A stretch of 64,000 nucleotides of DNA from Lachnospiraceae bacterium NE2001. Its GTDB lineage: Bacteria; Bacillota; Clostridia; Lachnospirales; Lachnospiraceae. Below, piece by piece: positions 1-7,571 of the stretch (within the stretch, counting starts at the first letter, position 1; each line of letters begins with the position of its first letter). The DNA is taken from positions 62,001-126,000 of the forward strand of contig FOEK01000009.1 in NCBI GenBank assembly GCA_900110635.1, written 5' to 3'. Made by a program: the position numbers and the translations under genes. Below the pieces are notes generated by a model. That model was not told the origin of the DNA and ran no database searches. It saw only the letters and a program-made list of their open reading frames with translations.

Positions 1-270
1 AAGTACCTTTACTCAGATGATGAACTGGAGAAGTATCGTCGTGACCATAGTGGCAAGTTCCTTATCCAGCGTTACAAGGGTCTTGGTGAAATGGATGCGA
101 ATCAGCTCTTTGAGACAACTATGGATCCTGAACACAGGGTATTGAAGCAGGTTATGATCTCCAGCCGCGCAGAGGCTGCATCTATTACCAGTACACTTAT
201 GGGCTCTGAGGTTGCACCTCGTCGTCAGTACATTGAAGAAAATTCAAAGGACGCTCGTGTTGATTCATAA
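1..270 (+). CDS. Type IIA DNA topoisomerase subunit B, C-terminal end (5' truncated)
   Basis: The reading frame is open from base 1 and stops with TAA at 268-270, giving the last 89 residues. It contains the strongly conserved C-terminal block QRYKGLGEMDANQLFETTMDP, followed by a LMGSEVAPRRQYIEEN-type tail. This is the TOPRIM/C-terminal end of GyrB/ParE, the ATPase subunit that pairs with GyrA/ParC to change DNA supercoiling or to decatenate. The tail does not let me choose between gyrB and a parE-like paralogue, so no symbol is given. The next gene starts 15 bases later with no room for a promoter, so the fructokinase is probably cotranscribed with it. Confidence 0.93.
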   Translation, partial: KYLYSDDELEKYRRDHSGKFLIQRYKGLGEMDANQLFETTMDPEHRVLKQVMISSRAEAASITSTLMGSEVAPRRQYIEENSKDARVDS

Positions 271-285
271 AAGGGAGGTGTTTTA

Positions 286-1257
286 TTGAAGAGGGATGTA
301 GTAGCATTAGGGGAGTTATTAATAGATTTTACAGAAAATGGAACCAGCTCTCAGGGTAATCCGATAATGGAAGCAAATCCTGGTGGGGCACCATGCAATG
401 TGCTTGCTATGCTGACTCGTCTTGGGCACAGCACTGCATTTATTGGCAAGGTCGGAGAGGATATGTTCGGAACTCAGCTGGAGGAGTCACTGAAGGAGGT
501 TGGTATTGGAACGGAAGGCCTGATAAAAGACACACAGGTTCATACCACACTCGCCTTTGTTCATACATTTCCTGATGGAGACAGGGACTTCTCATTTTAC
601 AGAAATCCAGGCGCTGATATGATGCTTAGTGAAGCTGATATAGATGGTGAAATGATATCAAACTGTAAGATATTCCATTTTGGTTCTTTATCTATGACAT
701 CGGAGCCGGTTAGATCTGCTACGGTTAAGACACTGGAAATTGCTAAAAAAGCAGGGGTTATCATATCATTTGATCCTAATCTTCGTGAACCGCTGTGGAA
801 TACATTGGATGATGCAAAGCGTGAGATATCCTATGGTATGGGAATGTGCGATATTCTTAAGATATCAGACAACGAGATAACTTGGTTCACCGGTGAAGAG
901 GACTATGATACCGGAGTAGAGAAGCTGATGGAGCAGTATCCCAATATCAGGATGATACTTCTTTCTATGGGACGTGATGGCAGCAGCTGTTATCAAAAGG
1001 GAAGAAAGGTAACTGTAATGCCATTCCTGCAGGAGAATACCATAGAGACAACTGGAGCAGGAGATACCTTCTGTGCAGGCGTACTTCACTATGTTCTTGA
1101 TAATGGTCTCAAGGATTATACTGAAGAAGAGATGAAGGATATGCTGACATTTGCAAATGCAGCAGCATCCATTATTACTACCAGAAAGGGTGCTCTCAGG
1201 GTTATGCCTTCCAGAGAAGAGGTGGAGGCCCTGATCAGCAGTAAGCAGAAAAATTAA
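286..1257 (+). CDS. scrK: PfkB-family carbohydrate kinase, probable fructokinase
   Basis: A 323-residue ribokinase/PfkB-family sugar kinase that phosphorylates a free hexose, most likely fructose to fructose 6-phosphate. The N-terminal GELLIDF and NPGGAPCN motifs bind sugar. The C-terminal TTGAGDTFCAG motif holds the anion hole and catalytic base Asp260. It starts with TTG at 286, chosen because GGGAGG lies seven bases upstream at 273-278 and no ATG fits. It sits directly upstream of a sucrose PTS and GH13 enzyme, so it would capture the fructose released from sucrose or sucrose phosphate. An intrinsic terminator follows. Substrate assignment is from context and family resemblance. Confidence 0.88.
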   Translation: MKRDVVALGELLIDFTENGTSSQGNPIMEANPGGAPCNVLAMLTRLGHSTAFIGKVGEDMFGTQLEESLKEVGIGTEGLIKDTQVHTTLAFVHTFPDGDRDFSFYRNPGADMMLSEADIDGEMISNCKIFHFGSLSMTSEPVRSATVKTLEIAKKAGVIISFDPNLREPLWNTLDDAKREISYGMGMCDILKISDNEITWFTGEEDYDTGVEKLMEQYPNIRMILLSMGRDGSSCYQKGRKVTVMPFLQENTIETTGAGDTFCAGVLHYVLDNGLKDYTEEEMKDMLTFANAAASIITTRKGALRVMPSREEVEALISSKQKN

Positions 1258-1274
1258 TACTAAATCACATAAAT

Positions 1275-1306
1275 AAAGTGCTTGCGTTTTGCAGGCACTT
1301 TTTTTA
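1275..1306 (+). terminator. Intrinsic terminator after the fructokinase
   Basis: An 11-bp stem (AAAGTGCTTGC paired with GCAGGCACTTT, with one G-T wobble) and a GTTTT loop are followed by a run of T. It ends the topoisomerase-fructokinase transcript. The candidate -35 box of the next promoter lies inside the hairpin. Confidence 0.85.
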
Positions 1307-1331
1307 TAATCGAATTATGAAATCGATTACA
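1282..1331 (+). promoter_or_regulatory. Promoter with LacI-type operator upstream of the GH13 enzyme
   Basis: TTGCGT (1282-1287), a 17-base spacer and TATAAT (1305-1310) form a sigma-A-like promoter. Eight bases downstream is TGAAATCGATTACA (1318-1331), a near-palindrome with central CG, as is usual for LacI/GalR operators. The same 14-mer with two changes lies at the same relative place upstream of the PTS gene (5129-5142). A repressor bound here would cover the transcription start. The regulator encoded at 3307-4290 is the obvious candidate by proximity. Confidence 0.6.
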
Positions 1332-1386
1332 AGCTTATTACAAAATGAGTTTCAATAGACTGTGAGATTAAAAAGAGGGTATCAGT

Positions 1387-3240
1387 ATGGTAAATAAAAG
1401 CAAATGGGATAAGACGTTTCTAGAGAGACTTGATGTCTATTACGATGAACTGAAATGGCTGTATTATGAGCTTTACCAGAGCGATGAGCAGGCCTTTGAT
1501 TACTTTATTAAGATGCTTTATTCATATTTTAAAAAGAGGAATAAGACTCTTAGGGAAATGGATGAGGCTCGTATAGTGGTCGAAGACTGGTTTGCAAGTA
1601 ATGATATGCTCGGAATGCTCATGTATACGGACTGCTTTGCAGGAAATCTTAAGGGAGTAAGAAAGCATCTGGATTATATAGAGGAGTGCGGAGTTAATTA
1701 TATCCATCTTATGCCTCTTCTGGAAAGCCCGGAAGGAAAGAGTGACGGGGGCTACGCCGTATCTGATTTTAGAAAGGTTGAGCCTTCTCTTGGTACTATG
1801 CGTGATCTTGCTGAGCTTTCAAAGGATTGCCATGCAAGAGGAATAAGCGTATGTCTTGACTTTGTAATGAACCATACAAGCGAGGAGCACGAGTGGGCTA
1901 AGAGAGCAAAGGCTGGTGAGAAGGAATATCAGGACAGATATTTCTTCTTTGATGGCTGGGATATACCTAGCCGATATGAGGAGACAGTTCCACAGGTGTT
2001 TCCTCAGACTGCACCGGGGAACTTCACCTGGTGTCCTGAGGCAGGGAAGGTGGTAATGACTTCATTTTACCCTTATCAGTGGGACCTGAACTATCGTAAT
2101 CCGGTTGTGTTCAATGATATGACGGCTAATATGCTGTACCTGTGCAACCAGGGCGTTGATATTATAAGGCTTGATGCTGTTCCATATATATGGAAGGAGC
2201 TGGGGACTAACTGCAGGAACCTTCCGGAGGTGCATACACTTGTAAGGATCATGAGGATTGCTGCAAGTATTGTATGTCCGGGAACACTTCTTCTTGGAGA
2301 GGTTGTTATGGAGCCGTCTAAGGTCGTTCCGTACTTTGGTACTATTGATAAGCCTGAGTGTCATATGCTTTATAATGTTACAACAATGGCCAGTACGTGG
2401 CATACGGTTGCCACAAGGGATGTAAGACTGCTTAAGCATCAGCTGGGGACAGTCTTCAGTCTTCCAAAGCAATATGTATTCCTGAACTATCTGAGGTGTC
2501 ACGACGATATAGGCTGGGGCCTGGATTATGACTTTTTAAAGCAGTTTGGTATGGAGGAGGTTCCTCATAAGAGATATCTCAATGATTATCTAAAAGGGTT
2601 CTGGCCAGGAAGTGATATGAGAGGCGAGCTGTACAATGATGATCCGAGACTAGGGGATGCCAGACTATGCGGAACTACAGCTTCTCTTTCTGGAATAGAG
2701 GCTGCAGAGTATGAGAAGGATCCAGATAAGCTGCAACGTTATATAAGACTTGATCTTATGCTTCACGCCTTTCTTCTTACCCAGAGTGGAATCCCAGTTC
2801 TTTATAGTGGAGATGAGATAGGACAGTTAAATGATTACACTTATCACGATGATGAGCATAAGAGGGAGGACAGTAGATATCTTCACAGAGGAAGCCTTGA
2901 TTGGAACAATGTGGAGAAGCGCAAGAAAAAAGGAACCAGAGAACAACTTCTTTTTGACGGGATCAGAACACTTACAAAGATAAGAAGCTCAAATCGCGTA
3001 TTTGAAAATGCGGCTGATACCTGGTTAGTCGAAACCTGGAATGATCATATACTGGGAATTGGAAGATACTATAAAGGCGAGAAGCTTATTGCTCTCTTTA
3101 ATTTCGGAGATAATGATGAAATCGCCTGGATAAATGAGATAGAGGAGTACACCGACCTGATAACAGGAAACAGTGTAGAACCTAAAGGTGTAGGTGTTCC
3201 TGCTTATGGATTTTTATGGCTTATAACTCATTTGAAATAA
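1387..3240 (+). CDS. GH13 subfamily 4 enzyme (amylosucrase / sucrose hydrolase type)
   Basis: A 617-residue glycoside hydrolase of the alpha-amylase clan whose length and N-terminal helical region fit the amylosucrase subfamily (about 630 residues). Catalytic residues are visible: nucleophile Asp263 in RLDAVPYIWK, acid/base Glu305 in LLGEVV, and His372-Asp373 in RCHDDIGW. Amylosucrases cleave sucrose, release fructose and transfer glucose to a glucan or to water. No signal peptide is present, so it acts in the cytoplasm. The ATG follows GAGGG at 1375-1379. The neighbouring sucrose PTS would deliver sucrose 6-phosphate, so the true substrate may be phosphorylated; no GH32 sucrose-6-phosphate hydrolase is present in the window. 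Confidence 0.85.
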   Translation: MVNKSKWDKTFLERLDVYYDELKWLYYELYQSDEQAFDYFIKMLYSYFKKRNKTLREMDEARIVVEDWFASNDMLGMLMYTDCFAGNLKGVRKHLDYIEECGVNYIHLMPLLESPEGKSDGGYAVSDFRKVEPSLGTMRDLAELSKDCHARGISVCLDFVMNHTSEEHEWAKRAKAGEKEYQDRYFFFDGWDIPSRYEETVPQVFPQTAPGNFTWCPEAGKVVMTSFYPYQWDLNYRNPVVFNDMTANMLYLCNQGVDIIRLDAVPYIWKELGTNCRNLPEVHTLVRIMRIAASIVCPGTLLLGEVVMEPSKVVPYFGTIDKPECHMLYNVTTMASTWHTVATRDVRLLKHQLGTVFSLPKQYVFLNYLRCHDDIGWGLDYDFLKQFGMEEVPHKRYLNDYLKGFWPGSDMRGELYNDDPRLGDARLCGTTASLSGIEAAEYEKDPDKLQRYIRLDLMLHAFLLTQSGIPVLYSGDEIGQLNDYTYHDDEHKREDSRYLHRGSLDWNNVEKRKKKGTREQLLFDGIRTLTKIRSSNRVFENAADTWLVETWNDHILGIGRYYKGEKLIALFNFGDNDEIAWINEIEEYTDLITGNSVEPKGVGVPAYGFLWLITHLK

Positions 3241-3261
3241 GTAGCTGCTCTGCAGTTACTT
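3239..3261 (+). other. Intercistronic hairpin between GH13 enzyme and LacI gene
   Basis: AAGTAGCTGC and GCAGTTACTT form a 10-bp stem around a TCT loop that begins in the GH13 stop codon. No T-run follows, so it is more likely an mRNA stability or processing element than a terminator. Confidence 0.4.
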
Positions 3262-3306
3262 AAATATCATAAAAAACTACTGGAATAGAAAAAGAGGTGT
3301 TGACAC

Positions 3307-4290
3307 ATGACTATTAAAGAAATTGCAGAGTTGGCTGGCGTATCTACTGCGGCAGTAAGCAGATACTTTAATGGGGGGTCGCTAAGCGATGAAAAAAGAA
3401 AGATCATTGGTAAAGTAGTGGAGGAGCATAACTATACGCCTAATGCACTTGCTAAAACCATGAGAACAGGAAGAAGCGGACAGATAGGAGTTATTGTACC
3501 CACTATTCATTCTGATTCCATGACTCAGATACTGACTGGAATAGATGAGATATTAAAGGCAAATGATTATTCATTTATTCTTTGCTGTACTGACGGGGAA
3601 CAGGAGAAGGAAGTTCAGTATATTGAAAATATGCAGCGTGGAGGCATGGATGGAATAATCCTGATGGGTACATATATGACGCCACATTTAAAAGATGCCA
3701 TAGAGAATAGCATCATACCAATTGTTGTGACGGGGCAAAGCTTCAGCGGTGTATCCTCGGTATACCACGATGATGTTCATTCTATGAAAGAGATAACACT
3801 TCTTATGCTGGAGAAGCGTGACAAGGTTGCTTATATAGGTGTAGATGAGAAGGATGAGGCTGCAGGTCAGGCTCGAAGAAGAGGCGTAGAGAAAGCATTT
3901 GATGAGAGGGGTATTGGCTTAGACAAGCTGATCAAGGCGGTATCTCCATTTACAGTGGATGGAGGATACAAGGAAGCTATGTCTCTTTTGGAAAAGTATC
4001 CAGACTTAAATGGAATAGTATGTGCTACAGATATGATAGCTCTTGGAGCTATAAAGGCCATAAAGGAGACCGGCAGAAAGGTACCGAAGGACGTCAGTGT
4101 TACGGGAGTTGGAAATATCTGGCCAGGCATGATGATCAATCCTCCGCTTACAACTGTTAAGCTTTACTTTGAAGAATGTGGCAGGGTGGCAACAAAGCAG
4201 CTGCTTGGAATGATGGATGCAGATGAAACAGATGTACCTATCAGTAATATCAAGCTTGGTTATCAGATAATTGAGAGGGGGTCGATATAG
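3307..4290 (+). CDS. LacI/GalR-family transcriptional regulator, probable sucrose operon repressor
   Basis: A 327-residue regulator with an N-terminal LacI helix-turn-helix (TIKEIAELAGVSTAAVSRYFNG, residues 2-23). It continues with a hinge (NALAKTMRTGRSGQIG) and a periplasmic-binding-protein-like ligand domain to the C terminus. It lies 66 bases after the GH13 gene and three bases before a HAD gene, inside the sugar operon. Two promoters of this block carry near-identical operator-like palindromes, so autoregulation plus control of the PTS gene is likely. Sucrose, fructose or a phosphorylated derivative is the plausible inducer, by inference. The ATG at 3307 is preceded by GAGGTG. Confidence 0.88.
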   Translation: MTIKEIAELAGVSTAAVSRYFNGGSLSDEKRKIIGKVVEEHNYTPNALAKTMRTGRSGQIGVIVPTIHSDSMTQILTGIDEILKANDYSFILCCTDGEQEKEVQYIENMQRGGMDGIILMGTYMTPHLKDAIENSIIPIVVTGQSFSGVSSVYHDDVHSMKEITLLMLEKRDKVAYIGVDEKDEAAGQARRRGVEKAFDERGIGLDKLIKAVSPFTVDGGYKEAMSLLEKYPDLNGIVCATDMIALGAIKAIKETGRKVPKDVSVTGVGNIWPGMMINPPLTTVKLYFEECGRVATKQLLGMMDADETDVPISNIKLGYQIIERGSI

Positions 4291-4293
4291 TAT

Positions 4294-5112
4294 ATGAAAC
4301 TGATATTTGTAGATATTGATGGAACCTTAACTCAGCCTGGTGAAAACACTCCGCCCGACAGTGCGCTTGAGGCAATTAAAAAGACTCAGGAGAAAGGAAA
4401 TAAGGTTTTCCTGTGCACTGGACGTAATCTGGATATGCTAAAGCCGCTTTTAAGGTTCGGATTTGATGGTGTAGTTGGGAGCGGCGGTGCTTATGTGACT
4501 GTTGGGGATGAGATTGTGATCGATGCTCCTATGTCGGATGAGGACAGAGATAGTGCTCTGGATAATCTCCATAAAAATGGTGTCTACTGTACCATCGAAG
4601 CGAAGGATGGCTCCTGGTGTGACGAGGGGATTGGCGAGTTTATGGAGAAGCAGTCTGGCGGTAACAGCGAGCTTCAGAGATGGCGTAAGGCAATAGAAGA
4701 AAGTCTTGGTATCCGTCCTATGAGTGAGTTTACAAGCCATCCTGTTTATAAGATAGTTGTTATGTGTTCCAGTATATCACAGCTTGAGGAAACGAAGGAG
4801 ATGCTGGAGGGAAGATACCGATTTATAGTTCAGGAGATGGCTGGTGGCGACCTGGTAAATGGAGAGCTTATCAGCACAGAATATGATAAAGGTAAAGGGG
4901 TAAAGGCAGTAGCAGATTATCTGGGAGTATCCATAGAAGATACCTACGGTTTTGGTGACAGTATGAATGATCTGGAAATGATAGAGACTGTGGGAACAAG
5001 TATATGTATGGAAAATGGAGCTGAGGCTTTAAAGCAGGTATCTGATATAGTTTGTCCTTCAGTTTCTGAGGATGGTCTTGCAAAAGCATTTGACCAATTA
5101 GGATTGATATAG
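4294..5112 (+). CDS. HAD-superfamily (Cof/IIB type) sugar phosphatase
   Basis: A 272-residue Cof-like phosphatase. Motif I is DIDGT (residues 7-11), motif II lies in LCTGRN, and motif IV is GFGDSMNDLEM near residue 212. The large internal cap marks it as subclass IIB, which usually acts on phosphorylated sugars or cofactors. The ATG at 4294 follows the LacI stop by three bases and uses GAGGGGG at its end, so the two genes are translationally close. Its place in the sucrose operon suggests dephosphorylation of a sugar phosphate, possibly sucrose 6-phosphate or a toxic intermediate. The substrate is not shown by the sequence. Confidence 0.85.
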   Translation: MKLIFVDIDGTLTQPGENTPPDSALEAIKKTQEKGNKVFLCTGRNLDMLKPLLRFGFDGVVGSGGAYVTVGDEIVIDAPMSDEDRDSALDNLHKNGVYCTIEAKDGSWCDEGIGEFMEKQSGGNSELQRWRKAIEESLGIRPMSEFTSHPVYKIVVMCSSISQLEETKEMLEGRYRFIVQEMAGGDLVNGELISTEYDKGKGVKAVADYLGVSIEDTYGFGDSMNDLEMIETVGTSICMENGAEALKQVSDIVCPSVSEDGLAKAFDQLGLI

Positions 5113-5142
5113 TATAATGAAAAAAGTATGAAATCGTTTTCA
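5090..5142 (+). promoter_or_regulatory. Strong promoter and LacI-type operator for the PTS gene
   Basis: TTGACC (5090-5095), a 17-base spacer and TATAAT (5113-5118) form a near-consensus promoter inside the 3' end of the HAD gene. TGAAATCGTTTTCA at 5129-5142 follows the -10 box by ten bases and is palindromic around CG. It matches the site at 1318-1331. Placement over the start point fits repression. Confidence 0.7.
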
Positions 5143-5177
5143 TTATTCATTCAATGATAATCAAAGGAGGGTAAATC

Positions 5178-7163
5178 ATGGCACTGGATTATAAAAAATG
5201 TGCTGAAGAGATAGTTGCCAATATAGGCGGCAGAGATAACGTCGCTCAGGCAGCTCATTGCGCAACAAGACTCAGGCTTGTTATCAAGGATAACGGAAAG
5301 ATAAATAAGTCTGCTCTTGAAAATGTCGATGGTGTAAAAGGCATGTTCGAAAACAACGGACAGCTTCAGCTTATCATCGGTACAGGAACCGTAAATAAAG
5401 TATATGATGAATTCCTTGCAGTCACAGGAATGACAGCTGCTACAAAGGATGATGTAAAAGCTGCAGCTGCAGCTCAGCAGCCTGCTTGGAAGAGAGCTCT
5501 TAAGTCAGTAGGTGATGTTTTCGTACCAATTCTTCCTGCTATCGTAGCATCCGGTCTTATGATGGGTGTTGTTGAAGCACTTGGTAAGGCTATCCCTTCT
5601 TTTGCTGAAACAGACTGGTATGCCTTTCTGGATATGGTAGCTAATACAGCATTTGCATTTCTTCCTGTAATTGTGGCAGTCAGTGCTGCAAGAGTATTTG
5701 GAGGAAATATATTCCTTGCTGCAGTAGTTGGTCTGATGATGGTACATACAGGTCTTCTGAATGGCTGGAATGTTGGTAGCGAGGATGCTATTAATTCATT
5801 CTTTGGAATCGATACTGGTGTTATACCGACTTGGAATCTGTTTGGAAGCTTTACGATTGGAAATTATGTGGTAGGCTCCATATCACGGCATGGCTACCAG
5901 GGACATGTTATACCAGTTATGATAGCAATCTGGTTTATGAGCAAGATAGAGAAGTGGCTCCATAAGCATGTTCCAGAGATGATCGATCTCTTTGTTGTTC
6001 CTATTACAACAGTTTTTCTTACAGCTCTTGTAACTTTTGTAGTTGTTGGACCTATCTTTGCAACACTTGAGAACTATGTTCTGAAGGGTGCAGAGTGGCT
6101 CGTTCAGTTCCCTCCAGGAGCTATGATAATGGGCGCTGTATATCCGCTTACAGTAGTTATGGGTCTTCACCATATGTACAACGTTATTGAAGCTGGTATG
6201 CTTTCCTCAGTTGGACTAAATACCTGGATGCCAATTGCATCTGCCGCAAACTTTGCTCAGTTTGGTGCCTGCCTTGCTGTTGGTATCAAATGTAAGAAGG
6301 CAAAGCTTAAGACAGTTGCCATTCCATCATCCATGTCAGCAGCTCTTGGTATAACAGAGCCTGCAATCTTCGGTGTTAACTTCAGATTTATGAAGCCATT
6401 TATCTGCGGTATGATCGGTGGTGCCTGCGGAGCAATCTTTGGTGCTATAACCAAGATCGGAGCTACAGCTTATGGTGTTACAGGTATACCTGGATATCTT
6501 ACAATAAATAATTATGGCTTATATACCATACTTCTTCTTATTTCAGGTGGTATAGCATTTGGCCTTACTATGGCAATCTGGAAGGAGGAGGCTGATGAAG
6601 AGGGTGCTGCTCCTGCAGCTGCTGCACCTGCTAAGGCAGAGTCTGCACCTAAGGCATCAGAGGCACCTAAGGCAGAGTCTGCACCTAAGACTAAGTCAGC
6701 GATTAAGTCAAATGGTGACGATGTTACTAAGAAACTTGTTATCACTAGTTCAGCAGGAGAGATAGCTCTTCCTACACCTGGAAAGGTTATTCCTTATACA
6801 GAGATAGAGGATCCAACATTTGCATCAGGTGTTATGGGACAGGGCGTTGGTGTTCAGCCTGAAGAGGGCGTTGTATATGCACCAATGGATGGCGAGATTT
6901 CCTCTGTTGCAGATAGCAAGCACGCGATTGGCATTACGGGTGAAAATGATCAGGAGCTTCTCATTCATGTAGGTGTAGATACCGTTGAAATGAAGGGCGA
7001 CGGCTTCAAGACATTTGTTGAAGAAGGGGCTCAGGTTAAGAAGGGTCAGAAGATCCTTGAGTTTGATATCCAGAAGATCAAGGATGCAGGACATCCGGAT
7101 ACAGTTGTTGTCCTGCTTACCAACAGTGATGATTATGAGGATGTTAAGTTCGGTGATATATAA
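5178..7163 (+). CDS. PTS sucrose-type permease, EIIBCA
   Basis: A 661-residue phosphotransferase permease that imports and phosphorylates a disaccharide. Domain order is IIB (residues 1-80, phospho-Cys28 in AHCATRLRLV), then IIC (about 105-470, with hydrophobic segments and the GITEPAIFG motif). An Ala/Pro/Lys-rich linker (about 475-515) leads to a glucose-family IIA domain (about 530-661, phospho-His597 in LLIHVGVDTV). The IIC sequence resembles ScrA sucrose permeases, with HGYQGHVIP and GLHHMYNVIEAG. It has its own promoter with an operator-like site, and HPr and Enzyme I follow at once, so the full phosphorelay is encoded together. Sucrose is the favoured substrate; trehalose or a beta-glucoside is possible. 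Confidence 0.9.
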   Translation: MALDYKKCAEEIVANIGGRDNVAQAAHCATRLRLVIKDNGKINKSALENVDGVKGMFENNGQLQLIIGTGTVNKVYDEFLAVTGMTAATKDDVKAAAAAQQPAWKRALKSVGDVFVPILPAIVASGLMMGVVEALGKAIPSFAETDWYAFLDMVANTAFAFLPVIVAVSAARVFGGNIFLAAVVGLMMVHTGLLNGWNVGSEDAINSFFGIDTGVIPTWNLFGSFTIGNYVVGSISRHGYQGHVIPVMIAIWFMSKIEKWLHKHVPEMIDLFVVPITTVFLTALVTFVVVGPIFATLENYVLKGAEWLVQFPPGAMIMGAVYPLTVVMGLHHMYNVIEAGMLSSVGLNTWMPIASAANFAQFGACLAVGIKCKKAKLKTVAIPSSMSAALGITEPAIFGVNFRFMKPFICGMIGGACGAIFGAITKIGATAYGVTGIPGYLTINNYGLYTILLLISGGIAFGLTMAIWKEEADEEGAAPAAAAPAKAESAPKASEAPKAESAPKTKSAIKSNGDDVTKKLVITSSAGEIALPTPGKVIPYTEIEDPTFASGVMGQGVGVQPEEGVVYAPMDGEISSVADSKHAIGITGENDQELLIHVGVDTVEMKGDGFKTFVEEGAQVKKGQKILEFDIQKIKDAGHPDTVVVLLTNSDDYEDVKFGDI

Positions 7164-7208
7164 AATGTAACCTATTAAACTTATTATATATAGTAAAGGA
7201 GAAGGAAT

Positions 7209-7466
7209 ATGAAAGAGTTTAAGTATGTTATAACTGATGAGGTTGGTATTCACGCACGTCCAGCTGGACTTCTTGTTCAGGAAGCAAAGAAGTTTACAAG
7301 CACTATCACATTTATCAAGGGAGAGAAATCAGCTAAGGCTACATCACTTATGAAGCTTATGGGTATGGGCATCGTAAAGGGTGATGAGGTTACAATCCAG
7401 GTTGATGGTGATGATGAGGACGCAGCTGCAGCTGCTATCGAAGCTTTCATGAAGGCAAACTTCTAA
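7209..7466 (+). CDS. ptsH: Phosphocarrier protein HPr
   Basis: An 85-residue HPr. The active-site His15 lies in GIHARPAG and the regulatory Ser46 lies in KATSLMKLMGMG, the site used by HPr kinase for carbon catabolite control in Firmicutes. It passes phosphate from Enzyme I to the EII permeases. The ATG follows AAAGGAGAAGG. It lies 45 bases after the permease and about 100 bases before Enzyme I, with a hairpin between ptsH and ptsI. Confidence 0.97.
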   Translation: MKEFKYVITDEVGIHARPAGLLVQEAKKFTSTITFIKGEKSAKATSLMKLMGMGIVKGDEVTIQVDGDDEDAAAAAIEAFMKANF

Positions 7467-7480
7467 TAAGTTAAGTAGAG

Positions 7481-7523
7481 TATGTCGGAGAGTTCTCACT
7501 GAAGAGAAAGCTCCGACATATTT
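7481..7523 (+). terminator. Hairpin between ptsH and ptsI (attenuator or weak terminator)
   Basis: TATGTCGGAG (7481-7490) pairs exactly with CTCCGACATA (7511-7520). The loop contains a second short pairing, TTCTC with GAGAA. The following TTTGT is a weak T-run, so partial termination or mRNA processing that sets different HPr and EI levels is the likely role. Confidence 0.5.
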
Positions 7524-7571
7524 GTAATATGAGGAATAGTGGTTATATAAAATATAGAGAGGAGGCTTTAG

